A stretch of 64,000 nucleotides of DNA from Bacteroidota bacterium (lineage in GTDB: Bacteria > Bacteroidota > Bacteroidia > NORP154), in contig JACZWC010000012.1 of NCBI GenBank assembly GCA_022572355.1, forward strand, positions 21,793-85,792. Reading direction: 5' to 3'. The notes beneath the pieces are model-generated. The model was not told where the DNA came from. It was given only the letters and a program-made list of their open reading frames with translations, and did not search any database. Position numbers and translations under genes: made by a program. Positions 26,790 through 35,320 of the stretch are shown here, in pieces (the stretch's first letter is position 1; each line of letters starts with the position of its first letter).

Positions 26790-28712
26790 CTAATCCATCC
26801 CCAGATACCTGTGCTCCCAACCCAATATGCCATCAATTGTTGTATATGAAATTGCATGATAATTTTTTCGTGCCTTTTTGTAAATCTCAATCGCCACTTT
26901 CTTGTTTTGTTCAGTCTTGGCCAACTCTTTGTACAATGGGCTTAAAAATTTACGTCTTCCCACCTTTATCAAAAACTCTTCCAACTTACCGTAGGATTTT
27001 TTGTAGTTGTTGCTGATAACATGAATAAACCATGCGGCGATAATTTCGGCATTCTGGGAGTTGCTAAAATCAAACTCCGCATCTAACAGCCTAAGTCGCT
27101 CTTCGGACAACGGTGAAGGCAACTGGCGTAAAAAGTGCAGCCATTCATGTGTTGTCCATTTCTCTGTTCCAAGCTCCGAAGGCGATGCGCCATTTTCCCA
27201 ACTGGCAACAGCCTGATCAACTATTGCAAACCTTTCGGAAACATTGATGGTTCGCGTTTCAGGAATTCCAGGGCCATAAACCCATTTGTTAACGGACACC
27301 TTCGCGGCCAGTTCTTTGTCATCGCCGATGAGTTCCTTATTAAAATATTCAACAAATCTGTCCGAAGTCATGGATTGAAAGGCAAATTTGTCAAAGTAGC
27401 CTTTTAAAAACTCATCCCATTTTTCTCGCCCAACGGCCTCTTCAATAGTCTGAAGAAATAGCGCTCCTTTCTCATATGCAATATCCGTGAGGGCTTCATC
27501 AGGATCTCTTCCCGCAAGATTGAGTTTGAGGTGAGTGTCTTCATTTTCGTGGCCCATATATTCAATTGTTGCTTGCAAATCCTGATATCCCAATACCATA
27601 AGCATTTCAGTGTACGATTTGCCGTATAGCTCTTCCATGATTCTTCTTTCGAGGTAAACAGTAAATCCTTCGTTAATCCAAAAGTCGTTCCAGGTAGCGC
27701 TCGTTACAAGGTTACCAGACCATGAATGTGATAATTCATGCGCTACCACGCTCACTAAGGAACGGTCCCCCGCAATAATGGTTGGAGTTACGAAGGTCAG
27801 CCTGGGGTTTTCCATTCCACCAAATGGAAAACTGGGTGGCAGGACTATTAAATCATATCTATCCCATCGATATTCGCCATACAACTTTTCAACGGTGGTG
27901 AGCATTTCCTCTAATTCACCAAACTCATACGCTGCCTGATCAACAATTGACGCCTCTGCATACACACCAGTTCGGGGGCCAATTGATTTAAAAACAATGT
28001 CTCCTACCGCTAATGCCATTAAGTAGGCGGGAATAGGCTGTTTCATTTCAAAAGTGTAATTGCCATCTGGTGATTTCTCTGTAGGATTTGATGCACTCAT
28101 CACGGCCATCAGGCCTTTCGGAACTCGCACTTTGGCATTGTATGTGAACCTTATACCCGGACTGTCTTGTGTAGGAATCCATGTTCTGGCCAGGCATGGC
28201 TCAGATTGCGTAAAAAGATAAGGGCTTTTTTTGTCTGCTGTTTGTTGCGGACTCAACCATTGTAAAGCAACAGCCTCAGGCCTGGAGGCATAATAAATAT
28301 TGATTCTGGTGGTGCTTTGACTAATCGTAATTTCGAGCTTTCTTCCCATGTATTGACTATATCCAACTAGAGCAAACTCGGTGCTTTCACCATCTCCAAG
28401 GGTCACTTTTTCAATTTCCAGTCCCTTTGAGTCGAGTATGATCATATTAGTACCGGTCTTGTTTACTACATGATAAGAAGCCACGCCAGAAATAATTTTG
28501 CTGGCAAAATTAACTTCAACGTCTAAATCAAGATGGGTAATAACCGCTTCTGCAGGGCGGGCATATGTGTATTCATCAATTGCGAATGTGCTATTTAATT
28601 GTTTATTACTCAATGCCGGCTTCGTTTCATTTTCCGTTTTTGGCATACTACACTGTGTAGCTGTTAACAAAACTGAAATAGCTAAGGCCAATGATCGATT
28701 TATCTTTTGCAT
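26790..28712 (-). CDS. M1-family metallopeptidase (LTA4H-type aminopeptidase), lipoprotein
   Basis: A 640-residue zinc aminopeptidase of family M1. The zinc motif is HELSH (His325, Glu326, His329) with the third ligand Glu348 (WINEGF) at the standard 18-residue spacing; the substrate-binding GGMEN box precedes it (FPFGGMENPRL). The C-terminal alpha-helical domain (about 480-640) resembles that of leukotriene A4 hydrolase-type bacterial aminopeptidases. Residues 1-21 end in a lipobox (TATQC), so it is probably a lipoprotein of the periplasm or outer membrane. It removes N-terminal residues from peptides, presumably for nutrition. It is monocistronic with a promoter-like element at 28747-28778. 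Confidence 0.92.
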   Translation of the reverse strand: MQKINRSLALAISVLLTATQCSMPKTENETKPALSNKQLNSTFAIDEYTYARPAEAVITHLDLDVEVNFASKIISGVASYHVVNKTGTNMIILDSKGLEIEKVTLGDGESTEFALVGYSQYMGRKLEITISQSTTRINIYYASRPEAVALQWLSPQQTADKKSPYLFTQSEPCLARTWIPTQDSPGIRFTYNAKVRVPKGLMAVMSASNPTEKSPDGNYTFEMKQPIPAYLMALAVGDIVFKSIGPRTGVYAEASIVDQAAYEFGELEEMLTTVEKLYGEYRWDRYDLIVLPPSFPFGGMENPRLTFVTPTIIAGDRSLVSVVAHELSHSWSGNLVTSATWNDFWINEGFTVYLERRIMEELYGKSYTEMLMVLGYQDLQATIEYMGHENEDTHLKLNLAGRDPDEALTDIAYEKGALFLQTIEEAVGREKWDEFLKGYFDKFAFQSMTSDRFVEYFNKELIGDDKELAAKVSVNKWVYGPGIPETRTINVSERFAIVDQAVASWENGASPSELGTEKWTTHEWLHFLRQLPSPLSEERLRLLDAEFDFSNSQNAEIIAAWFIHVISNNYKKSYGKLEEFLIKVGRRKFLSPLYKELAKTEQNKKVAIEIYKKARKNYHAISYTTIDGILGWEHRYLGMD

Positions 28713-28746
28713 TTTTCAACTTATTATGATTGGTTTTAAAAGGGAG

Positions 28747-28778
28747 CAAATTTAGCTGATAATACTTTAGCTTACAAG
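28747..28778 (-). promoter_or_regulatory. Candidate promoter of the M1 peptidase gene
   Basis: Minus strand: CTTG at 28775-28778 (one mismatch to TTTG), 20 bases, then TAAATTTG at 28747-28754, an exact TAnnTTTG match, 34 bases before the ATG at 28712. Confidence 0.4.
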
Positions 28779-28858
28779 GGGTTCAAATAATGAGTAGATA
28801 CTCGTTGTGGAAGGAGTTATTAATCATCCATTATTCTTCAGCCTTTTCAAAAAGTGGT

Positions 28859-28866
28859 TACTTTTG
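28859..28866 (+). promoter_or_regulatory. Candidate -7 element of the PAS membrane protein gene
   Basis: TACTTTTG matches TAnnTTTG, 56 bases before the ATG at 28923. No TTTG is present at the usual distance upstream, so this is a half-match. Confidence 0.3.
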
Positions 28867-28922
28867 CGTTTCTTTATTTTTCAGTATCTTAAACACCGGA
28901 TTTAGCTCGCAAACCTCAATTT

Positions 28923-29834
28923 ATGGCAAAGTACGTTTATCAAGAACTCCTCGATCGTCAAACAAAAGTTACCAAAATCACCGGATACGCCATATTGGGG
29001 TTTTTTGGATTGATTTTTGTCTTGGCCAAATACACCTTCGGATTTGATCATACATTGGTGAACATTACAGCCGGATTTCTGGTATTAACCGCCGCTAACT
29101 TGCTATTATTAGAATGGCACAAAAAGGTTTTTATAACCTATCAATTACTCATTTTTCTCTCTTATGGTGTCATCGTGGCTCTCGCTTGGTTTACGGGAGG
29201 ATTGAACAGTCCGGCTATATTCATATTAACGATATGTCCGGTAGCGGCATTCTCGACGAGCAAAAAGCAAGGCCTTATCTGGTCTGCCATAACATTTTTT
29301 ACAATATTTGCGATTCTAATCAACGGAAGCCTCATTCCAGAAAGTATTATAACCCGTGAATTACAAACGGCATTTTCATTTTTTTCCATCATATTTGTCC
29401 TTTCCCTCGCTATACTGATTTCTTATTTGGTAAACAGGTCTACTTTCGATGTACACCGGGCGTTCAATCGGGACTCGAAAGAATTGAAGGATAAGTCTCT
29501 GCGCCTGGAGAATCTCACAACATTGCTAAACTACTCCAACGACTTGATGTGTATTATAGATCTGAGCACATTAACCATCGATGATCTGAATCCTGTATTT
29601 AAATTGAAACTAGGTTATGAATTGTCAGAAGTTAGGGGAGGTGAGCTTTTTAATTTTATCAATAAAGAAGATGGTACTGACAAAGTTATCTCAGAGATCA
29701 AATCACTTCGCGATGATCAGGTAATGGAGTTTTCCTGTAACATGAAATGCAAGGATGGTTCAAGTAAATTATATAATTGGGTAGGAATTGCCAAAAATGG
29801 CAAAATGCACGCCAGTGCCCGGGAGGCGAACTGA
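28923..29834 (+). CDS. Membrane protein with PAS domain, no output domain
   Basis: A 303-residue protein with about six transmembrane helices in residues 20-175 (for example GFFGLIFVLA, ITAGFLVLTAANLLLL, FFSIIFVLSLAILISYLV), a short coiled linker (DSKELKDKSLRLENLTTLL) and a PAS domain at about 197-300 (NDLMCIIDLSTLTIDDLNPVFKLKLGYELSEVRGGEL). This is the N-terminal layout of Bacteroidota sensor histidine kinases, but the frame stops after the PAS fold and no HisKA or HATPase sequence follows before the next gene at 29864. It may be a truncated kinase or a stand-alone sensor. It is 29 bases upstream of the exonuclease gene and probably co-transcribed. Confidence 0.75.
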   Translation: MAKYVYQELLDRQTKVTKITGYAILGFFGLIFVLAKYTFGFDHTLVNITAGFLVLTAANLLLLEWHKKVFITYQLLIFLSYGVIVALAWFTGGLNSPAIFILTICPVAAFSTSKKQGLIWSAITFFTIFAILINGSLIPESIITRELQTAFSFFSIIFVLSLAILISYLVNRSTFDVHRAFNRDSKELKDKSLRLENLTTLLNYSNDLMCIIDLSTLTIDDLNPVFKLKLGYELSEVRGGELFNFINKEDGTDKVISEIKSLRDDQVMEFSCNMKCKDGSSKLYNWVGIAKNGKMHASAREAN

Positions 29835-29863
29835 TTTCAATGTTTAAGTAGCTTTTAGAATTC

Positions 29864-30568
29864 ATGCTAAGTCATATTGTATTAGAAAATATATTATTCC
29901 TGGATATAGAAACTGTACCTATCCATCCAACGTACAGCGACCTGCCTGATGAAATGCGTACTTTTTGGGATAAAAAGGCCAGCTATTTGCAAAAGGATGA
30001 GCAATCGCTTGAAGATGTGTACGATATGGCTGGCATATACGCTGAATTCGGAAAAATCATATGCATTTCATTGGGTTTTATTAATGGGGAAGAATTCAGA
30101 ATTAAATCTTTTTATGGCGACAACGAAAAAGAACTCTTAGTTGAGTTTATAGCTCTCATGAATTCCAACTATGGAAACCCAAACAAGTTGCTTTGCGCAC
30201 ATAACGGTAAAGAGTTTGACTTTCCTTATCTGGCTAGAAGAATAATACTCAATGGCCTGGAATTGCCATCATTGCTGGATATAGCAGGGAAAAAACCGTG
30301 GGAGGTACAACATCTGGACACCATGGTGCTGTGGAAGTTCGGGGATTATAAGAATTATACTTCATTAGCATTGCTGGCCCATATTTTTGATATCCCGACC
30401 CCTAAAAGTGATATGCAGGGTAGCGATGTTGCAAGGGTGTATTGGGAAGAGAAAGATCTCGATCGAATAGTGGAATATTGTCAGAAGGATGTCTTAACTA
30501 TAGGACAGTTGCTTCTCAAGTTTAAGGGCAAGCCCATGATTAAGGAAGAAAATATTATCATTACGTAG
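29864..30568 (+). CDS. Predicted DEDDy 3'-5' exonuclease, PolB-exonuclease-like
   Basis: A 234-residue nuclease of the group related to the proofreading domain of DNA polymerase B. Exo I is FLDIETVP (Asp14, Glu16), Exo II is AHNGKEFDFPYLARR near 113-127, and Exo III is YCQKDVLTIGQLL near 204-216 with the Tyr-x3-Asp pattern that defines the DEDDy class. Two metal ions are expected to drive removal of 3' nucleotides from DNA. There is no polymerase domain, and the length is usual for the stand-alone family. It lies between the PAS protein and the ABC ATPase gene, 32 bases before the latter. Its cellular role is not established. Confidence 0.87.
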   Translation: MLSHIVLENILFLDIETVPIHPTYSDLPDEMRTFWDKKASYLQKDEQSLEDVYDMAGIYAEFGKIICISLGFINGEEFRIKSFYGDNEKELLVEFIALMNSNYGNPNKLLCAHNGKEFDFPYLARRIILNGLELPSLLDIAGKKPWEVQHLDTMVLWKFGDYKNYTSLALLAHIFDIPTPKSDMQGSDVARVYWEEKDLDRIVEYCQKDVLTIGQLLLKFKGKPMIKEENIIIT

Positions 30569-30600
30569 ATGAATAGAGATTATTATCTGATCTAAGGAGC

Positions 30601-32409
30601 ATGGCGGGAAATACTATACTAGAAATTAAAAATCTTGTTACCCGGTTTTATACTGAAGATGAAACGATAACAGCTGTTAATGATGTTAGCTTCTCTTTAA
30701 AGGCCGGTGAAACTATCGGTATTGTCGGTGAATCAGGATCAGGCAAATCAGTTACATCGCTCTCGATCATGAGACTGATATCCTATCCTCCAGGTAAAAT
30801 TGTAAGAGGAGAAATACTTTACCATCGTGACAATAACATTGTAGATATCCTGCAGATCTCTGAAAGGGAAATGCGGACAATTCGGGGAAATGAAATTTCA
30901 ATGATTTTTCAAGAACCCATGACCTCATTGAATCCGGTTTACACGTGTGGCAATCAAGTTGCCGAGGCAATTCAACTTCACCAAAAGGTAAAGGCCAGCC
31001 TGGCTAAAGAGCTTTCCTTAGAACTATTTGAGAAAGTTAAACTTCCCGATCCCGGTAGAATCTTTTCTGCCTATCCTCACCAACTTTCTGGAGGGCAAAA
31101 GCAGCGAGTTATGATTGCCATGGCTATGTCCTGCGATCCAAAAATATTAATTGCTGATGAGCCGACCACTGCATTGGACGTAACCGTGCAAAAAACAATT
31201 TTGGATTTGATGAAAGAGTTGCAGGAAGAACATGATATGGGAATCTTGTTCATTACGCATGACCTGGGAGTAATTGCAGAATTGGCCGATAAAGTTGTTG
31301 TTATGTATAAGGGTAAGATTGTTGAGCAAGGAAATGTGCTCGATATCTTTGCCAACCCTCAACATCCCTATACCAAAGGCTTATTGGCCTGTCGCCCCCC
31401 TCTTAACCGCCGATTATACTGGCTTCCAACGATTTCAGACTTCATGGAAACAAGTGCAGACGGAAAAGTAAAAGAGGGGAAAAGATCTATTGAGGAGGTG
31501 ATCGACAAGTTTGTGATAACGAAAGAGGAGCGGAGCAAAGCTCATGAAAAGTTATATAAACAAGAGCCTTTGCTTCAGATAAAAAACATTAAAACTTACT
31601 TCCCTGTAAATAAAGGTTTGTTTGGCCGGGTAACGGATTACATTAAGGCAGTAGATGATGTGAGCTTTGATATCTTCCCCGGAGAAACTCTAGGACTTGT
31701 TGGAGAATCCGGATGCGGGAAGACTACCTTGGGCCGTTCTATTCTTCGGTTGGAAGAACCCATGGAAGGTGAAATTATTTACAGGGGAAAAGATCTTATG
31801 AAATTATCGAAAAGCGAGCTTCGCAAAATGCGAAGTGAGATGCAAATTATTTTTCAAGATCCTTATTCATCTCTGAATCCGCGAATTACTATCGGAGAAG
31901 CTATCATAGAGCCCATGAATGTTCATGGAATCCTGGGTTCACAAAAGGAAAGAAAAGAGAGGGTGATTGAAATTCTGGAAAGGGTAAAGATGGACGCTTC
32001 TCACTACTACCGGTATCCTCATGAATTTTCTGGCGGCCAACGACAAAGAGTGTGTATCGCCAGGGCGCTAACGCTCAATCCGAAATTCATCATTTGCGAT
32101 GAGTCTGTTTCTGCCCTTGACGTCTCCATTCAGGCACAAGTGTTGAACCTCTTAAATGAATTGCGAGAGGACTTCGGATTTACCTACATGTTTATTTCTC
32201 ATGATCTCTCCATTGTTAAATTCATGTCTGATCGCATGATAGTAATGAAAGATGGTAAAATTGAAGAGATAGGAGATGCGGATGATATCTATACCAATCC
32301 GCAAAGCGACTATACCAGGTCCCTCATCGAGGCTATCCCGAAGGGTGAGATTGCAGATATCGAAAGGTCTATTCAAGAAAAGAAGGCCCGCAGAGAGGCA
32401 ATTACCTAG
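30601..32409 (+). CDS. Fused double ABC ATPase of the oligopeptide/dipeptide importer type
   Basis: A 602-residue cytoplasmic ATPase with two complete nucleotide-binding domains, like OppD and OppF fused (as in YejF/GsiA). Domain 1: Walker A GESGSGKS (43-50), signature LSGGQKQR, Walker [13 protein letters not shown]. Domain 2: Walker A GESGCGKT near 365, signature FSGGQRQR, Walker [13 protein letters not shown]. Each domain ends with the Opp-type C-terminal extension ([23 protein letters not shown]). No permease or substrate-binding gene is nearby, so it must work with subunits encoded elsewhere. Its TAG stop at 32407-32409 overlaps, on the palindrome CTAG, with the stop of the convergent membrane protein gene. 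Confidence 0.93.
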   Translation: MAGNTILEIKNLVTRFYTEDETITAVNDVSFSLKAGETIGIVGESGSGKSVTSLSIMRLISYPPGKIVRGEILYHRDNNIVDILQISEREMRTIRGNEISMIFQEPMTSLNPVYTCGNQVAEAIQLHQKVKASLAKELSLELFEKVKLPDPGRIFSAYPHQLSGGQKQRVMIAMAMSCDPKILIADEPTTALDVTVQKTILDLMKELQEEHDMGILFITHDLGVIAELADKVVVMYKGKIVEQGNVLDIFANPQHPYTKGLLACRPPLNRRLYWLPTISDFMETSADGKVKEGKRSIEEVIDKFVITKEERSKAHEKLYKQEPLLQIKNIKTYFPVNKGLFGRVTDYIKAVDDVSFDIFPGETLGLVGESGCGKTTLGRSILRLEEPMEGEIIYRGKDLMKLSKSELRKMRSEMQIIFQDPYSSLNPRITIGEAIIEPMNVHGILGSQKERKERVIEILERVKMDASHYYRYPHEFSGGQRQRVCIARALTLNPKFIICDESVSALDVSIQAQVLNLLNELREDFGFTYMFISHDLSIVKFMSDRMIVMKDGKIEEIGDADDIYTNPQSDYTRSLIEAIPKGEIADIERSIQEKKARREAIT

Positions 32410-33800
32410 TCCTCATCTTCTCCCTTCCGTGATTTCTCGTAATCCGGCGGCTGTATTAATTCACCGTAATTTTCCGGAAATGTTTTTCGGCCGAAAACAG
32501 CCCAATATGTTTTACTATTCATGCTATCCCAGTGAATTAGCGATGACAAGTACTGCTTTGTCTGAAAGAGATTTAAATATATAAATCCTATAAGCATTAC
32601 CGTGATTAATGCACGGCTCAGGAGCTTCCTTCCGTATTCAAATGTCCAGTGAAAGAATGCTGCAAAAGGAATAGCAAGAATGGCATATGTTTCGATGAGT
32701 GCCCGGGCGCCAAAACTTCCACCATACCACCAGCACCACCAGCTAAAAACCACAAAGAGGTTCACCGCCAAAAACGCGATCAGGGGAAATAGATAGTCAC
32801 TTAAATTGGATCTCAATAACAAAAGCCCAGCCAGAGAGAATATCATTACGGGTGTGTATACCAACCACCCTTTCCTAAAGCTAAACAATCCCTCATAAAT
32901 ATGTGAGTTTAAAAAATAAAAGGATTCATTCGGGTAAGAATAATAAAACCAGCTACCCGTTATTATTTTCCAATAAATCAGCTGAGGTGAAACAATGATC
33001 AGAAATATTATCGCCGCCAGTAGAATATAACTTCTTCGGTTCCAAATCAATGACAGTCTCGCACGTAAAGAATCCAACCCTGTGACGCTGTACAGAACCG
33101 GTATCAGCATTATAACTGCATTGGAAGGCCTTACTAAGCAAATGAGGCCAAAAATTAATCCCAGTATGATTGTGCTTTTCTTCGAAGGAGACTCGTTCCA
33201 TATCAGGAAGTGGTAAATAAAAGCTGCGAAAAGAAAGAAGCTATATACGTGTGACATGCATCCATCTGCCACAACATAATAGAACAGATTGGTTCCCAAG
33301 GCAATGACAAAAACAGACACAGATGCGACAAATTGAGAAAAGTAGCGCAACAATACTGAGGCCACATAAATTAAACCGAGAATCCCATAAACCAATCCCC
33401 CTAAGGAAATCATAAACTCATAAGGCCATGAATAGCCTGATGGATTGTCAAAAAACGATGCATAAATATGCGCAACGAGAAACAACGGTAAATAAAAAAT
33501 GCTTAGGCCCATGGTCATTTTTTGAACCCTGTTTCCATTAGGCGCTATATTAGACCATATCCTAATTTCCTTATCTCCGATTATTTCATCGTCAAATTGA
33601 AAAGTGAGATCATTGTATATAAATGCTGCGGGCAGGTACGAATAATAAGAGATAACATCTTGTTGAATAACCTCCTTGGTCTCCCACTTTGCAATAGATA
33701 AAAAGGAGTACAACCAGACCGAGCCAATTACCAATATGGTAAGCTTTGGCAACATATTGTTCGCAAGGGATTGGAAGATTTGAACTCGTTTAAACATCAC
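32406..33800 (-). CDS. Multi-pass membrane protein, probable GT-C-type glycosyltransferase
   Basis: A 464-residue integral membrane protein with about ten hydrophobic helices. The first external loop contains acidic residues (QQDVISYYSYLPAAFIYNDLTF), the place where GT-C enzymes keep their metal- and lipid-phosphate-binding Asp, and WWCWWYGGSFGARALIE near 365 is a motif shared by Bacteroidota proteins of this type. Such proteins use polyprenyl-phosphate sugars on the periplasmic side, but the donor and acceptor here are unknown. It is the last of three consecutive membrane proteins of this kind, 3 bases after the previous gene, at the end of an operon starting at holB. Family assignment is tentative. 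Confidence 0.7.
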   Translation of the reverse strand: MMFKRVQIFQSLANNMLPKLTILVIGSVWLYSFLSIAKWETKEVIQQDVISYYSYLPAAFIYNDLTFQFDDEIIGDKEIRIWSNIAPNGNRVQKMTMGLSIFYLPLFLVAHIYASFFDNPSGYSWPYEFMISLGGLVYGILGLIYVASVLLRYFSQFVASVSVFVIALGTNLFYYVVADGCMSHVYSFFLFAAFIYHFLIWNESPSKKSTIILGLIFGLICLVRPSNAVIMLIPVLYSVTGLDSLRARLSLIWNRRSYILLAAIIFLIIVSPQLIYWKIITGSWFYYSYPNESFYFLNSHIYEGLFSFRKGWLVYTPVMIFSLAGLLLLRSNLSDYLFPLIAFLAVNLFVVFSWWCWWYGGSFGARALIETYAILAIPFAAFFHWTFEYGRKLLSRALITVMLIGFIYLNLFQTKQYLSSLIHWDSMNSKTYWAVFGRKTFPENYGELIQPPDYEKSRKGEDED

Positions 33801-33803
33801 TTC

Positions 33804-35234
33804 CTAATTACTCTTTTGAAAGATATAGATTTCATAATCATATCCCCCCAATACTTGAAAGTTAGTTTCAGGAACGAATCTTTTCAAGAGTTTGAAGTCC
33901 GGATTGTAAATCAGCCGCTCCAAAGGCATTCTTCCTTCATTGGGTCCGAAATGAGCATCCCATAATACAATCGCATTCTTGGCAACCCCTTTGCCCGGAG
34001 ACTCAATATTTGATAGCTTTTCCTGAACAACAGATTTATCGAAGGGGTCTAGCTCGAGTACATGGCAAAAAAATGGATCATAATAATATATCATTTGATT
34101 AATGTGTTCAGAATTCTTCAACCATACACTAGCCTCTTTAACCAATTTTTCCGGCAGGCCTAAATTCCAGGGGATCGTGTAGGTGCTGAACGGAGTTTTG
34201 ACCACGAACACCAACACTATCATAATAATGGTAATTTTAATTGGTCTGTTGTGTTCTATTTTATCGAGAAGCAAATTAATGCCTTTCAGGCTCAATATCG
34301 CCGCGAGGGGAGTAACCGCAGCCAACACCCTCAATAGACCGAGTGATCCGCCCATTCCTTTCCACCACAACACAGAATGTACAGCTAAGTAAAAAAGGGG
34401 AATAAGCAAGAGAAACATTACTGAATTTAATGTTGTTCGCTTGTTTACCCCCCGATTCGCTATGAATTCGTACAGAGCTAGTAAACCACCACCGACACAG
34501 AGCATCCCAAGCGGTTTGCCCACGGTCTTTTCATACGACATGATAAAAAAAGAAAGCTCACCGCTTCCATAGATGTTGCTTGCGCCAGTGTAGGGAAACC
34601 TGTTAATAAACCAAAGGAAATCCCCTAACACAATCCATCCCAGTACTCCGAATATCGCAAAGCCCATAAACATGTACAGTAGCGCCCTGTATTTTCGGTC
34701 TATCAAGAATGCCAGAAAGAATACAGGAAGAATTATCAGGCCCTCGGTTCTCGCGAATGGGAGGAGTGACATTAAAATTGCTGCTGCAACGTGCCGCTCC
34801 GCAATGAATAGATATACTGATACCACAAGTACCAGGCTAAACAATATTTCCGTGAGCCCGGTCAAATGCATTATAAAGTAAATTGGCGTGAAGGACACAA
34901 ATAATATGACCAGGTAAGCGTTTTTCATCTTTAGCTCCTGAGCAATTTTGTAAGAATAGAAAGCTGTAAGCAAGCCCGCGATAATGTTAAACACTTTAAT
35001 GCCCTCGTACCCGAATTGTGAGAATGGCGAACTTAACATGGTAAACAAAGGCTTGCCCCAATGATCTAAGAAAAGCTCAGGATATTTGAATGCATACCTG
35101 GATATTCTAAAATGCACGTAGCTATCGGCACCGCCGAAGGAGCCCTCAGAAAGGTAGCTCAGTACAATCAGCATTACAAAGAGTGCTAAGAGTAGAACAG
35201 GTATTAGATATCGCTCGGATAAGTGGATTTTCAT
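33804..35234 (-). CDS. Multi-pass GT-C-type glycosyltransferase-like membrane protein
   Basis: A 476-residue membrane protein. Helix 1 (11-28) is followed by a loop with GGADSYVHFRISRYAFKYPELFLDHWGKPLF, where the acidic residue before a Tyr/His pair corresponds to the GT-C catalytic loop. About ten further helices follow and a soluble C-terminus of about 120 residues (residues 350-476). An FARTEG motif near 160 is seen in Bacteroidota mannosyltransferase-like proteins. Expected role is transfer of a sugar from a lipid carrier to a glycan, lipid or protein in the periplasm. It starts 86 bases after the 35321-37237 gene. Substrate unknown. Confidence 0.72.
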   Translation of the reverse strand: MKIHLSERYLIPVLLLALFVMLIVLSYLSEGSFGGADSYVHFRISRYAFKYPELFLDHWGKPLFTMLSSPFSQFGYEGIKVFNIIAGLLTAFYSYKIAQELKMKNAYLVILFVSFTPIYFIMHLTGLTEILFSLVLVVSVYLFIAERHVAAAILMSLLPFARTEGLIILPVFFLAFLIDRKYRALLYMFMGFAIFGVLGWIVLGDFLWFINRFPYTGASNIYGSGELSFFIMSYEKTVGKPLGMLCVGGGLLALYEFIANRGVNKRTTLNSVMFLLLIPLFYLAVHSVLWWKGMGGSLGLLRVLAAVTPLAAILSLKGINLLLDKIEHNRPIKITIIMIVLVFVVKTPFSTYTIPWNLGLPEKLVKEASVWLKNSEHINQMIYYYDPFFCHVLELDPFDKSVVQEKLSNIESPGKGVAKNAIVLWDAHFGPNEGRMPLERLIYNPDFKLLKRFVPETNFQVLGGYDYEIYIFQKSN

Positions 35235-35320
35235 TGAGATTGCTTCTTTACCACCTTCGTGTCAAAAATGTTGTTCTTGATGTTTTATCATTCATTACTT
35301 AGACTACTCTGCAGGCGCTA

